Positions 35,598 through 44,677 of a DNA stretch of 64,000 nucleotides are shown one piece after another; within the stretch, counting starts at the first letter, position 1; every line of letters begins with the position of its first letter. The stretch is from Planctomycetota bacterium (GTDB lineage Bacteria > Planctomycetota > Phycisphaerae > WQYP01). Location of the stretch: the NCBI GenBank assembly GCA_021800165.1, contig JAJYZF010000005.1, positions 28,021 to 92,020 on the forward strand, read 5' to 3'. A program made the position numbers and the translations under genes. The notes under the pieces are model-generated. The model saw nothing but the letters and a program-made list of their open reading frames with translations. It was not told the origin of the DNA and ran no database searches.

Positions 35598-36258
35598 GGG
35601 GATGGTTTCCATAGGTCCGCCAAGTGTAAAACATACGGGTGAGATCCCGGCTGAAAAGCTCCAGTGTGCGCATCCGCACCACATTGTTATCCGAATCAAA
35701 AACCGGCTCCGGACCGGATTGCGGGAAAAGCGTGTTAAGATGCGTGGAGAAAACCAGACCGGATCCCGGTATTTGGGTATTGTAAACAAACACATTGGCT
35801 TCGATGCGGCCCTGCATGAGGTGGCGGGCACCGGGTGCATGGGTGCGGTAATGGACCAATTCCAGATACAAGACGCGATTTACGCCAAAGTGCCGCCCGA
35901 TGGACTTCACCGGCAGGGCCTGCCAACCGGGAGTATGCCGCTGCCATGCCAGTACATCCATGTACGGCAGCAGACGGATCGAGGGAATTTTAGCCTGCAT
36001 TTCATTGCTGACAAAGGAACTGACCTCCTGGGCCGCCTGCGGATACATAAACGTTACCGCCTGGTTGGCGTAGACCACGATGGCCACGGATTGTTTCTTC
36101 AGGCCGACATAACGGGGAGGTACAGGCACTCCCACAGCTTGCTGTCCGGCCATGGCCAAGAAAGTGCATCCACCGGCAACCAGACATCCCATCGCCAAAA
36201 GGACCAGCGCACCCGCTCGGACCAAATCATGGGGCCAAGGCCATATTTTATTGTTCAT
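35590..36258 (-). CDS. Putative lipoprotein in a DUF2752 operon
   Basis: A 222-residue protein with signal peptide and lipobox (LVLLAMGCLVAGGC, Cys about residue 31). The mature part has KKQSVAIVVYANQAVTFMYP, VSSFVSNEMQAKIPSIRLLP, VKSIGRHFGVNRVLYLELVH and a C-terminal ELFSRDLTRMFYTWRTYG, parallel to the downstream lipoprotein. The ATG at 36258 has GGGAAA upstream; the frame's first ATG at 36339 lies within the preceding gene. It is the middle gene of three (DUF2752 protein, lipoprotein, lipoprotein). Family not recognised. Confidence 0.7.
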   Translation of the reverse strand: MNNKIWPWPHDLVRAGALVLLAMGCLVAGGCTFLAMAGQQAVGVPVPPRYVGLKKQSVAIVVYANQAVTFMYPQAAQEVSSFVSNEMQAKIPSIRLLPYMDVLAWQRHTPGWQALPVKSIGRHFGVNRVLYLELVHYRTHAPGARHLMQGRIEANVFVYNTQIPGSGLVFSTHLNTLFPQSGPEPVFDSDNNVVRMRTLELFSRDLTRMFYTWRTYGNHPHE

Positions 36259-36317
36259 GAGGTTTTCCCTTTTGTGTCGCAGCGGGCCATTGCAGCACCG
36301 TGAGTCCACCACCGCCA

Positions 36318-36857
36318 TCACCCGTGGAGTCTGAACCATCGGCTCATGACCAGCACTTTATATCCCCAGCCCAACAGGACCAGCAAAATGACGCCGATGA
36401 GCAGTCGCCGGAGATTCCAGCTTAAAAAAAACAGCGACGGCCCAAACCACCGTCCCGTTATCAGGCCGACAGCGGCAAGGAGCGTGGCAGCGACCGCGAA
36501 AAATCCAACGGCGGCCCCCGCCGGCTGAGTAAGGATGGCGGCGAGCCATTGCCCGTGCGCCACATGCGACACGGCGGTGGTATAGCCGCAAGTCGGACAG
36601 GGCACTCCGGTGGATGTGTAGAAGCCACAAGGAGGCAAGCCCAACTGAGTATGGGTGGACAACCCATGGGGATTGGGATTGACATAAAGCCCAATTCCAA
36701 GCATGGTACCAAAGAGTCCCAGAAGAAAAATGCTCACCAGACGGACCTGCGTCGGGGCGTCAAAAAAATCCCTGGCCTTGGCCGACGACGGATGGGTGGA
36801 GCCATGGCTATTTGGCACGCGATTGTCCACTTGGCTTGAATAACCCATGGTGCTCAT
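36318..36857 (-). CDS. DUF2752 membrane protein
   Basis: A 179-residue protein with about four hydrophobic segments (VSIFLLGLFGTMLGIGLYV, GAAVGFFAVAATLLAAVGLI, LLIGVILLVLLGWGYKVLV). It has the DUF2752 signature GLPPCGFYTSTGVPCPTCGY, a cysteine-rich loop usually written C-P-x-CG with conserved T/S. The role of the family is unknown; it is common in planctomycetes, Bacteroidetes and actinobacteria. The ATG at 36857 is chosen because a TATAAT box ends only 6 bases upstream, suggesting a leaderless or nearly leaderless message; ATG 36848 is an alternative. It heads the lipoprotein operon. Confidence 0.8.
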   Translation of the reverse strand: MSTMGYSSQVDNRVPNSHGSTHPSSAKARDFFDAPTQVRLVSIFLLGLFGTMLGIGLYVNPNPHGLSTHTQLGLPPCGFYTSTGVPCPTCGYTTAVSHVAHGQWLAAILTQPAGAAVGFFAVAATLLAAVGLITGRWFGPSLFFLSWNLRRLLIGVILLVLLGWGYKVLVMSRWFRLHG

Positions 36858-36863
36858 GGACGC

Positions 36864-36891
36864 ATTATAACAACAACTGGAATTTTGCCAG
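36864..36891 (-). promoter_or_regulatory. Promoter of the DUF2752 operon, possibly leaderless
   Basis: On the minus strand, CTGGCA (36891-36886), a 16-base spacer, then a perfect TATAAT (36869-36864). The expected start point falls at or next to the ATG at 36857, leaving no room for a Shine-Dalgarno. The upstream gap 36892-37050 shows nothing else. Confidence 0.5.
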
Positions 36892-37050
36892 CCTGCGGCG
36901 GAGCTTCGCTTAGGCAATGGCACCGCGGGGCGACTGGGGCCGGTGGCGCGGCACCAGCGGTGGACAAAGATTTCGCGTCAGAGTTTAAGTCGTATCGGGA
37001 ATGGTTTGGGCCGAGCTCTCAAGATGGGAATACGTGGCTGCGGCAGCAAA

Positions 37051-37842
37051 TCAGTAGGAAGTGGCTACATTCAATTGACGAAGTGCTCCGTAGGGCATCG
37101 TTTCGACATGGCCGTCAAAATACAGCGCGTTGGCCGAGCCATTTGCGGAAGAATTGGAAAAATGCCGGAAGCGCAATCCGGTATCGGAAATGGGGCGACC
37201 GCTATAGTCGCTGTCGGCTTGCCCGGTAACACCGCCGGGCGGAATGGGTTGCGATGGATTGACCGTGGACAAACTGACAAAGCGGTTCCAATCCATCAAC
37301 GGACCGGCATCACCATTGGCCTGACCCTGATTGGCATCGCCGACGGCGATGGTTTCGCAAGGTCGGAGGATACGGGATGTTGTAAGGAGGGTATTGGACA
37401 ACAGGCCGGTAATATTGATATGTGCATAGCGAACGAAGGCATTGGGATTGGCGGCGTAATTGAGACCGAACGGATCGCTATCGGGCACATCCGCGGCGGG
37501 GCATTGAAAAATGGCCGCATACTTACCCGCCAGCATCGCGGCTGCGGGGAGGTGGTAACGCGAAACCGCCGGCCCACTGGTGGCGAACGAAAATAGCGCA
37601 TCGGACCAATCGTATTGCGGTGCGGCAGGCGCGGTGGTATCGACTCCGGCGGGCACAATGCCACCATCGGCAGTGGTATATTCGGCCAGGATCTGGCCGA
37701 TGCTCCGGAGATTGGCGGTGCAATCGGTATTCAGGGCGTTTTTTCGCGCTGCGGCCAGTGCGGGCAGCAACAGTGACATGACTACGGCGATGATGGCCAT
37801 CACCACCAAAAGTTCCAAAATGGTAAAACCTTGCTTCTTCAT
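37051..37842 (-). CDS. Pseudopilin-like protein with N-terminal cleavage/methylation motif
   Basis: A 263-residue protein beginning MKKQGFTILELLVVMAIIAV: the prepilin peptidase site G/FTILE and a hydrophobic helix, followed by NALNTDCTANLRSIGQILAE. The C-terminal region ANALYFDGHVETMPYGALRQ is the tail typical of the large planctomycete pseudopilin-like families. Expected to be processed by prepilin peptidase and to sit at the inner membrane or in a fibre; the specific role is unknown. The G-rich GGGGGAC before ATG 37842 is a plausible ribosome site. It appears monocistronic and shares only the N-terminal third with the protein encoded at 11651-12547. Confidence 0.82.
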   Translation of the reverse strand: MKKQGFTILELLVVMAIIAVVMSLLLPALAAARKNALNTDCTANLRSIGQILAEYTTADGGIVPAGVDTTAPAAPQYDWSDALFSFATSGPAVSRYHLPAAAMLAGKYAAIFQCPAADVPDSDPFGLNYAANPNAFVRYAHINITGLLSNTLLTTSRILRPCETIAVGDANQGQANGDAGPLMDWNRFVSLSTVNPSQPIPPGGVTGQADSDYSGRPISDTGLRFRHFSNSSANGSANALYFDGHVETMPYGALRQLNVATSY

Positions 37843-38858
37843 CTTTTAAGTCCCCCGTCTGGCGATGACCCTATCCCGTCTCTTTGCTTGCAAGCAATTC
37901 CTGATGCCGGGCCGAGGTGCCGGTTGGGTGCCGACGTCAGCCGCAGCCACAGGCAATTGCAAGAGCGATCATGGCCGGGCGGCAACCTTTACCGCAGGTC
38001 AAGCCTCGGCCAACCGAACGATCCAAAAAAAAATAATGACGCCGGGCGATAGGCCCACGTCGCAGACCGCATTAGTATCGGCCCGATGAGGACGCAAGCT
38101 TGCGAAGAAAGGGGCGCGGTGCCAGGTTAGACGTGGCTGGCCGATAATAGGGTTCTGGGTTCGCTTGGGCCTTGCCCCGAGGCAATTTGTGGCGTAAGAC
38201 GGAAACGTCCCGCACCCAGAAATTTTCGCTGTTTTTGACTTGCATTCTCCCAACGCTTGGTTAGACTTATTGGTGCTGGTTGGTCGCGCAGTGCTGTCTC
38301 GGCGGAGAATTCGATCTCGGGCGCGGCCGGCAGTGGTTTTTCGGAGGTGCTTCGCTGATACGTAAGCGATCCGGAAAATTGCAGGGCAGAACACGGTAAG
38401 GTTCTACAGGTTCCGATGCTGGTCCCATGGATACGGAACCTGGCCAAGGGATTGAAACTCGGGCAAGAGAAAACATGGTGCGTCCGACCGCCGCTAAATT
38501 GGGTTATGGGAGATGCGGTGACCAGACGCAAGGTTGGCCGAGAGCCGGTACGAATGGAGTCGTGTGGTGCGGCAAAGAGTCGTAAGGAATAGGGTGGTTG
38601 CCGAACAAACCTCGGCATGGCGGCTTTTGGATTTTGCCCCAGCAGCGGCAAAACCAGAAGTTGCGGCTCCCTGTTCCTTTCGGCTTTTTGCAGTGTCGGG
38701 TATCATTGGACCAGTGTGGTCGGCAATGCGGCCTCTGGTGGCCCGCCGATGTGACAAAATATGTGCCCAGGATGGGCACCGTGCTAAAGGGTTTGAGACG
38801 CCGCCGATCGGTTTGTGCCGGTAGGCAGGCGCTCAATTAGGTCAAAGGAGTGACCAGT
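37843..38858. other. 1-kb stretch without a recognised gene
   Basis: Frames on both strands are short, Arg/Pro/Ser-rich and do not resemble proteins. No rRNA, tRNA, tmRNA, RNase P or SRP RNA signature was recognised. Several short hairpin-forming sequences occur between about 38290 and 38480. TTGACT at 38236 could be a -35 element but has no convincing -10. The region must contain the promoters of the pseudopilin and sigma-factor genes. An unrecognised structured RNA is possible. Confidence 0.4.
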
Positions 38859-39656
38859 ATGGCCAAGACTCGAACTACCACGGCAGCCATTGAGCAGGAC
38901 ATCAACGATGTCTGGCGCAGTTTTGTGCAGAATAAAACCCAGGTGCTGCGCAACTTGCTGATGATGGAATACCTTCCACTGGTGAAATACAACGCCGAGC
39001 GCATCTACGCCAAACTGCCCGACGAAGTGGAACTCGACGATTTAATTCAGGCCGGCAGTTTCGGGTTAAAGGACGCCATCGAATCCTTTGATCCTGATCG
39101 TGGCGTCAAATTTGAAACGTATTGTGCACCGCGCATCCGAGGAGCCATTCTCGATGAGCTGCGCAATATGGACTGGGTACCGCGTTTGGTGCGCAGTCGC
39201 TCCAGCAAGGTGGATCAGGCGTCACGGCAACTGGAAATGGAATTGGGGCGGGCCCCGACGAATGAAGAAATTGCCGGTCGCATTGGCGTGCCCGCCGAAG
39301 AATTCGAAAAAATGATCAAGGATTCCAACACGGTTTCGCAAGTCAGCTTGTCGCGCAAATGGTTTGATGCCGACAACAACAAGGATGTGCGTGAGATTGA
39401 TATTCTGGAAGATCGCAACGCGGCCTCACCGGCGGATGAAATTCATCGGCGGGATATCAAGGATCTCATCACCCGGGGGCTCTCCCGGGCGGAACGATTG
39501 ATTCTTATTCTGTATTATTACGAAGAAATGACGATGAAGGAAATCGGCACGGCCCTGGACCTTTCTGAATCGCGGGTGAGCCAGATGCATTCCAGCATCA
39601 TCATGCGGCTCAAGGCACAGATGGTCGAGCGGGAGAAGGATTTTACGCAGGAATGA
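38859..39656 (+). CDS. FliA/WhiG-family RNA polymerase sigma factor
   Basis: A 265-residue sigma-70-type factor of group 3. Region 2 reads YLPLVKYNAERIYAKLPDEV, ELDDLIQAGSFGLKDAIESF and RGVKFETYCAPRIRGAILDE, the FliA/WhiG form. Region 3 is RQLEMELGRAPTNEEIAGRI, and region 4 is LSRAERLILILYYYEEMTMK then EIGTALDLSESRVSQMHSSI. Group members control flagella in proteobacteria or development in actinobacteria. No flagellar or anti-sigma (FlgM-like) gene is in the window, so its regulon is unknown. The ATG at 38859 has AAAGGAG 8 bases upstream; a GTG at 38850 overlaps that site. Confidence 0.92.
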   Translation: MAKTRTTTAAIEQDINDVWRSFVQNKTQVLRNLLMMEYLPLVKYNAERIYAKLPDEVELDDLIQAGSFGLKDAIESFDPDRGVKFETYCAPRIRGAILDELRNMDWVPRLVRSRSSKVDQASRQLEMELGRAPTNEEIAGRIGVPAEEFEKMIKDSNTVSQVSLSRKWFDADNNKDVREIDILEDRNAASPADEIHRRDIKDLITRGLSRAERLILILYYYEEMTMKEIGTALDLSESRVSQMHSSIIMRLKAQMVEREKDFTQE

Positions 39657-39904
39657 ATGACCAGATATTGATGCCGATGCTAAAGCGATGGACTCTGGCG
39701 CCGGCCTGAGTGCGGGTCGTGAGGGTGTGGCGGATGTCGTCTTGGCAGTGGATTCTTGCCGATTCTTGAGTTATGCTAACTGACTGTGTGCCAGGCTGGC
39801 CCGTAGGTGAAGCCGGGCACATCAAGCTCCGAAGCCCCCTGCCTTTGTCCCGCGGTGTTAGACGCGGCTGGGCGGCGGGTCTCGCAGCCGAGCGAAAACC
39901 GGTC

Positions 39905-41665
39905 ATGGAAATAAGAAAGGGCATAGGTGTTTCCGCGGGCGTAGTGGTTTGCGCTGCGACCGTCTATTCGCCGGATGAATTGCGCATCGGGCGGAGATCG
40001 ATTCCCATCACAGAAATTGCCCGGGAGCGAAACCGGCTTTTGGAAGCCATAACCGCCTCCAGCGACGATATCCGAACCCTGCGCGACGCCACCAGCCGAA
40101 ACTTAGGGAAAGAAACGGGAGCTATTTTTGATTTTCACCTGGGGCTGCTCAATGATCCGGAGCTGCTCAAGACGTTTAATGAGGGCATCGATAAATTCCA
40201 CCTGACGGCGGAATACGCGGTCCACAAAGCCCTGCGCGACTATGGCCGGATATTTCTGGAACATTCCAATCCGCTGTTTCGAGACCGCGTTAAAGACATT
40301 TATGACATTGAACGACGACTCGTTCATAAACTGATCGGTCGTGAACGCGGCCGCATCGCCGACATCACCGAACCATCGGTGCTGGTGGCCCACGATCTGA
40401 CGCCCTCGCAGATGGCCTCACTCAACAAGGGACGGGTGCGCGCCATTGCCATAGAAGCCGGCGGCCAAACCAGTCACTCGGCCATCATCGCCAATTCCAT
40501 GGGCATTCCCGCCGTTTTGGGACTGGAAAACATCACCCACGAGGTCACCACCGGCGACATGATGATTGTCAATGGCTTCAGCGGACTGGTCATTATCAAT
40601 CCGGATGAGGCCACCATCGCCGAACATCGCCGGTACGAAGAGCGAGCCCATCGCTATGAAAACAGTTTGGCGGAAATTCGGGATCTGCCGGCGCGCACCA
40701 CCGATGGCGTGGATATCACCCTGTTGGGCAATATCGAGTTTCCACATGAAATCGCCAATACTCTGGCGAAAGGGGCCCAGGGGATCGGGCTGTACCGGAC
40801 CGAATTTTTGTACCTAGCCAGCGAAAAAGAACCCACCGAGGAAGATCACTACAACGCCTATATGGAAGTTGCAGAAAAGATGGCCGGCAAACCCGTCGTC
40901 ATCCGCACGCTGGATCTGGGCGCGGATAAATATTTCCTGCAAGGCGATCAACCCAAAGAGGACAATCCTTTTCTGGGCTGCCGGTCCATCCGGTTGTGCC
41001 TGGGGAATATGCGGATGTTCAAAACGCAGCTCCGGGCACTTCTGCGGGCCAGCGCCCACGGCGATATTCGCATCATGTTTCCGATGATCTCACATGTCAT
41101 GGAATTGCGGCAGGCGAAAATGATGCTCAAGGATGTGATGGAGGAACTCGATTATGAGGGCATCGACTATAATCGGTCGCTGCAAGTGGGGATGATGATT
41201 GAAGTTCCATCGGCCGCCTTGATGTGCCATGCCTACGTGCATGACGTGAACTTTTTTTCCATCGGCAGCAATGATCTGGTGCAATATACGCTGGCGGTGG
41301 ATCGCGGGAATCAAAAGGTGGCATCGCTGTATACGGCGGCGCATCCGGCGGTGTTGTCCCTGATCCGGACGGTGATCCGCCAGAGCCAGAAGGGCAAAAT
41401 CGGTGTGTCGCTGTGCGGGGAAATGGCCGGTGAAAAAGAATTTACCGTCCTGCTGCTGGGCATGGGTATGCGCAGCTTATCCATTGCGCCGCACAACATC
41501 CCGCTGATTAAGAAAGTCATTCGCAGCACCAATCTACGCGATGCGCAAAAGATCGCGCGAAAGGTCATGAGTTTCGAGCATCCCCAGCAGGTGACCGCCT
41601 ACCTTCACGATGAAACGCGAAAACTGGTACCGGATATTTTTGCCGTGGAATCACCGACCGGATAA
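39905..41665 (+). CDS. ptsI: PTS phosphoenolpyruvate-protein phosphotransferase (enzyme I)
   Basis: A 586-residue enzyme, normal length for EI. Phospho-acceptor His191 lies in GGQTSHSAIIANSMGIPAV. The PEP-binding TIM barrel has GIGLYRTEFLYL, LDLGADKYFLQG, MIEVPSAALM and FSIGSNDLVQYTLAVDRGNQ, with catalytic Cys504 in GVSLCGEMAGE. EI takes phosphate from PEP and passes it to HPr in the cytosol. No ptsH, ptsK or EII gene is nearby, so this could serve sugar uptake or a regulatory phosphorelay. The ATG at 39905 (MEIRKGIGVSAG) matches the family start; the longer frame from 39773 does not. The 248 bases after the sigma-factor gene contain no strong promoter. Confidence 0.95.
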   Translation: MEIRKGIGVSAGVVVCAATVYSPDELRIGRRSIPITEIARERNRLLEAITASSDDIRTLRDATSRNLGKETGAIFDFHLGLLNDPELLKTFNEGIDKFHLTAEYAVHKALRDYGRIFLEHSNPLFRDRVKDIYDIERRLVHKLIGRERGRIADITEPSVLVAHDLTPSQMASLNKGRVRAIAIEAGGQTSHSAIIANSMGIPAVLGLENITHEVTTGDMMIVNGFSGLVIINPDEATIAEHRRYEERAHRYENSLAEIRDLPARTTDGVDITLLGNIEFPHEIANTLAKGAQGIGLYRTEFLYLASEKEPTEEDHYNAYMEVAEKMAGKPVVIRTLDLGADKYFLQGDQPKEDNPFLGCRSIRLCLGNMRMFKTQLRALLRASAHGDIRIMFPMISHVMELRQAKMMLKDVMEELDYEGIDYNRSLQVGMMIEVPSAALMCHAYVHDVNFFSIGSNDLVQYTLAVDRGNQKVASLYTAAHPAVLSLIRTVIRQSQKGKIGVSLCGEMAGEKEFTVLLLGMGMRSLSIAPHNIPLIKKVIRSTNLRDAQKIARKVMSFEHPQQVTAYLHDETRKLVPDIFAVESPTG

Positions 41666-41721
41666 CCGGATAGAGGGGTGTTCACCAAGTGGGTGGACGC
41701 GCCGGATCGGCTTTGGCGCTA

Positions 41722-41727
41722 TATAAT
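41722..41727 (+). promoter_or_regulatory. -10 box for the REC-PAS-GAF-REC gene
   Basis: A perfect TATAAT at 41722-41727 without a clear -35 partner. The start near 41734 would give a 30-base leader to the GTG at 41764, and it lies inside the longer frame from 41689, which argues against that earlier start. Confidence 0.3.
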
Positions 41728-41763
41728 GAGCCAAGTGGCTTGCGGCTAGCGTCAAGGGGCGTT

Positions 41764-43479
41764 GTGAATACTTCCACCAACCTGCAACGGATATTGGTTC
41801 TCGATGGACCAGGGCTGCACGAGAGCGGCACCCTGGACCAACTGCGGCAGCGCTACGACGTGTTTTTGGCGAAAAACATGGAGGAGGCGATGGGGGCTTT
41901 GCGCGGCGGCAGCTTTGATGCGGTGCTTTCCGACACGACGGAGTTTTTGCCGCTGGACCGGGCCTTGGCATCGCAACAATCCACGTTGATTTTGGATACC
42001 ATCGGCGAGGGGGTATGTCTGGTCAGCCAAGCCGGCCGACTGTTATGGACCAACCGCCGCATGCGTCAGTGGGATGAGTTCGTACAGCAGCACATTGTAC
42101 GGACGTGTCAGGAGGCGTATCGTTGGTTTGTCACAGTTCCGGGGACCGATCCCGGCCAGGGCGCCGCACCGGTGCGGTCACGTAAATTCGGCATTAATAT
42201 TGACGATACGCGTTTTTTTGAGTTGGTGTGTTCTCCGGTGCTCGATCCCCACGGCCAGGTGCGCCATGTGGTGGCCGTATGCTGGGATGCCAGCAGCACC
42301 CGTCGTCTGCAGCAGAAAATCGACGCGATCGACCAGGCCGGGCAGGAACTTGCCCGGCTGGAAGAAGAAGCGATTTCACGGTTGAATGTGATGGAACGGC
42401 TGCATCTGCTGGAAGAAAAAATTATAAAATTTTGCCGTCAGTTGATGCACTTCGACCATTTTTCCATCCGGCTGCTGGACCGCACAACCAACAAGCTCGA
42501 ACCTGTAATCACCGTGGGCATGCCGCCCGAAGCCGCCGAGATTGAACTCTTCGCCCTGCCCGAAGGCAATGGGATCAGCGGTCATGTGGCGGCCACGGGC
42601 CGATCTTACATTGCCCCGGACGTGCAGCGCGACCCGCGCTATATTGCCGGACTGGACCTGGCCCGCAGCAGTCTGACGGTTCCACTGATGCTGCGCGACA
42701 GAGTGATAGGCATTTTCAACATCGAATCAAAAACGTATGGCTTTTTTACGGAAGACGACCGCCAGTTTGCGGAGATTTTCGGACGATATGTGGCTTTGGC
42801 CTTGAACATTCTCGATCTTCTGGTGGTGGAACGTTGTATCACCAGCGGCCGGCTGGTCCAGGATGTGGCGGGGGAAATCGCCCAACCACTCAATGATATC
42901 AGCACGGATGTGGCACTTTTGCGGGAGCATTACATCGGTAACGACGAAATGCTTCAGCGGTTAACGGATATCACCACCAACGTGGCGCGGATTCGCGAAA
43001 GCCTGCACGCGGTCACCCAGGGGCCGCGGACCATTCTGGGCCATACGGAACAACTGCTCACACCGCCCGATCCGCGGCTGGTCGGCAAACGCATCCTGAT
43101 CGCCGATGATCAACCGGCGATCCGGGACACCATCAAGGACATCTTAGGCCGCTGTGGTTGTTTATTGGATACGGCGATGGATGGTGCCCAGGCGGTAGCC
43201 TTGCTTTCCAGTCAAGCACGCTACGATCTGGTCATTTCAGATATTCAAATGCCTCATAAAAACGGTTACGAGATCTACAGCGCCGCCCAGCGCCTGGGCC
43301 ATAAGCCGCCGGTAATTTTAATGACGGGTTTTGGCTATGATCCCAGCCATAGCATCGTCCGGGCTTCGCAGGAGGGTTTGGCGGCGGTGCTGTTTAAACC
43401 CTTTAAGATTGATCAACTGATGAATCAAATTCTCGCGGCGTTGGCCACCGACGGATCGGCGGAAAGTCACCGCCCGTAA
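41764..43479 (+). CDS. REC-PAS-GAF-REC signalling protein
   Basis: A 571-residue cytosolic protein. Residues 8-65 resemble a shortened receiver domain (FDAVLSDTTEFLPL, Asp57). Residues about 73-180 are PAS-like (LILDTIGEGVCLVSQAGRLL). A coiled linker (180-220) is followed by a GAF domain to about residue 350 (FDHFSIRLLDRTTNKLEPV, NGISGHVAATGRSYIAPDVQ). Residues 360-420 look like a dimerisation helix pair as in kinases, but there is no ATP-binding HATPase domain. The C-terminal receiver is intact: Asp449/Asp450 (IADDQP), Asp493 (LVISDIQMP), Thr521 and Lys545 (FKPFK). It therefore receives rather than makes phosphate, or acts as a scaffold. The GTG start follows AAGGGG. Confidence 0.75.
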   Translation: MNTSTNLQRILVLDGPGLHESGTLDQLRQRYDVFLAKNMEEAMGALRGGSFDAVLSDTTEFLPLDRALASQQSTLILDTIGEGVCLVSQAGRLLWTNRRMRQWDEFVQQHIVRTCQEAYRWFVTVPGTDPGQGAAPVRSRKFGINIDDTRFFELVCSPVLDPHGQVRHVVAVCWDASSTRRLQQKIDAIDQAGQELARLEEEAISRLNVMERLHLLEEKIIKFCRQLMHFDHFSIRLLDRTTNKLEPVITVGMPPEAAEIELFALPEGNGISGHVAATGRSYIAPDVQRDPRYIAGLDLARSSLTVPLMLRDRVIGIFNIESKTYGFFTEDDRQFAEIFGRYVALALNILDLLVVERCITSGRLVQDVAGEIAQPLNDISTDVALLREHYIGNDEMLQRLTDITTNVARIRESLHAVTQGPRTILGHTEQLLTPPDPRLVGKRILIADDQPAIRDTIKDILGRCGCLLDTAMDGAQAVALLSSQARYDLVISDIQMPHKNGYEIYSAAQRLGHKPPVILMTGFGYDPSHSIVRASQEGLAAVLFKPFKIDQLMNQILAALATDGSAESHRP

Positions 43480-43556
43480 GATCCGGTCGCCCCCCGCCGT
43501 TTAACAAAAACCGTCTTTGCGGATACCATCAGCCGGTGATTTAAGGAGCACACGCG

Positions 43557-44673
43557 ATGGTACGGGAAAATTTAATGACGGCGGTGGCATCTCTGGAGGC
43601 GCGGATATCAACCATCCGCGACTCTCTTTGACGTGGGAGCCAGACAAAATCGTTTGAAACAACTTGAAGTGCAGATGGAAAGCCCGGATTTTTGGAACCA
43701 CCAGGAACAGGCGCAAAAAGTCATCCGCGAACTTAAGACTCTCCGCGCGGTGCTTGAACCGTTCGGACAGGTGGTGCGGGGCCTTGCGGATGTGCGAGCT
43801 TTGGTCGAGCTTGGTCAGGAAGCGGCGGATGCGGCGGCCCTGCAAGAGGCGGATGAAATGTTGCTTCAGCAGGAGAAGGCCTTTGCCGCCGTGGAGCTGC
43901 AGGCACTGTTTAACGGCCCCCATGATGCCGGCGACTGCTACGTACAAATTCATGCCGGAGCCGGTGGCACCGAGGCCTGTGACTGGACCTCCATGCTGCT
44001 GCGTATGTATTTGCGCTATTTTGAGCGCCGCGAATGGGATGTCAGCGAGGTGGACCGTACCGATGGCGAGCAGGCCGGTATCCGCAGCACTACGTTACTG
44101 GTGCGCGGCGAGTACGCCACGGGAAACATGAATTGCGAGGTGGGGGTGCATCGGTTGGTGCGGATCAGCCCGTTTGACGCCAACGCCCGCCGCCACACCA
44201 GCTTTGCCAGCGTGGATGTTACCCCCGCCTTTGATGACAGCGCCGCCGATTTGCCCATCCCCGAAAACGAACTGGAAATAATCGCTTTTGTCCGGGCCAG
44301 CGGTCCGGGCGGACAAAATGTCAACAAAGTGGCCTCGGCCATCCGTATTACCCATAAACCTACGGGTTTACAGGTGGTCTGCACCAGCGAGCGCTCGCAG
44401 GTGCAAAATCGGGCCTTGGCTCTGGATTTAATTAAGTCCAAGTTGCGGCGCATGGAAGAAGCCAAGCGCGATGCGGAGTTGGCTAAACTCTACGGCGAAA
44501 AAGGAGAAATTGCCTTTGGCTCGCAAATTCGCAGCTACGTGCTCGATGACCGCCGCGTCAAAGATCATCGCAACGGGCATGAAGTTTTTCAGCCGGAGCG
44601 AATTCTCGACGGCGATATTCAGGAATTCATTGACGCCCAATTGCGGTACAAAGCGATGGGGCGCAAGGAATGA
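43557..44673 (+). CDS. prfB: Peptide chain release factor 2, with programmed +1 frameshift
   Basis: RF2 of about 371 residues, made from two frames: 43557-43628, then 43630-44673. Frame 0 ends at an in-frame UGA in the conserved slippery site CTT-TGA-C (43626-43632). Skipping T43629 continues as DVGARQNRLKQLEVQMESP, the usual RF2 sequence. Downstream are the SPF stop-codon-reading motif (RISPFDANARRHTSFASV) and the catalytic GGQ (ASGPGGQNVNKVAS). RF2 releases peptides at UGA and UAA, and the frameshift lets it regulate its own level. Unlike E. coli, no Shine-Dalgarno-like AGGGGG lies just before the slip site. AAGGAG precedes the ATG. Confidence 0.95.
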
Positions 44674-44677
44674 TGTT

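Noticed and set aside
38127..38651. 174-codon minus-strand frame in the 1-kb gap
   Set aside because: Ser/Pro/Arg-rich without motifs, no Shine-Dalgarno and overlapping equally long frames on the other strand.
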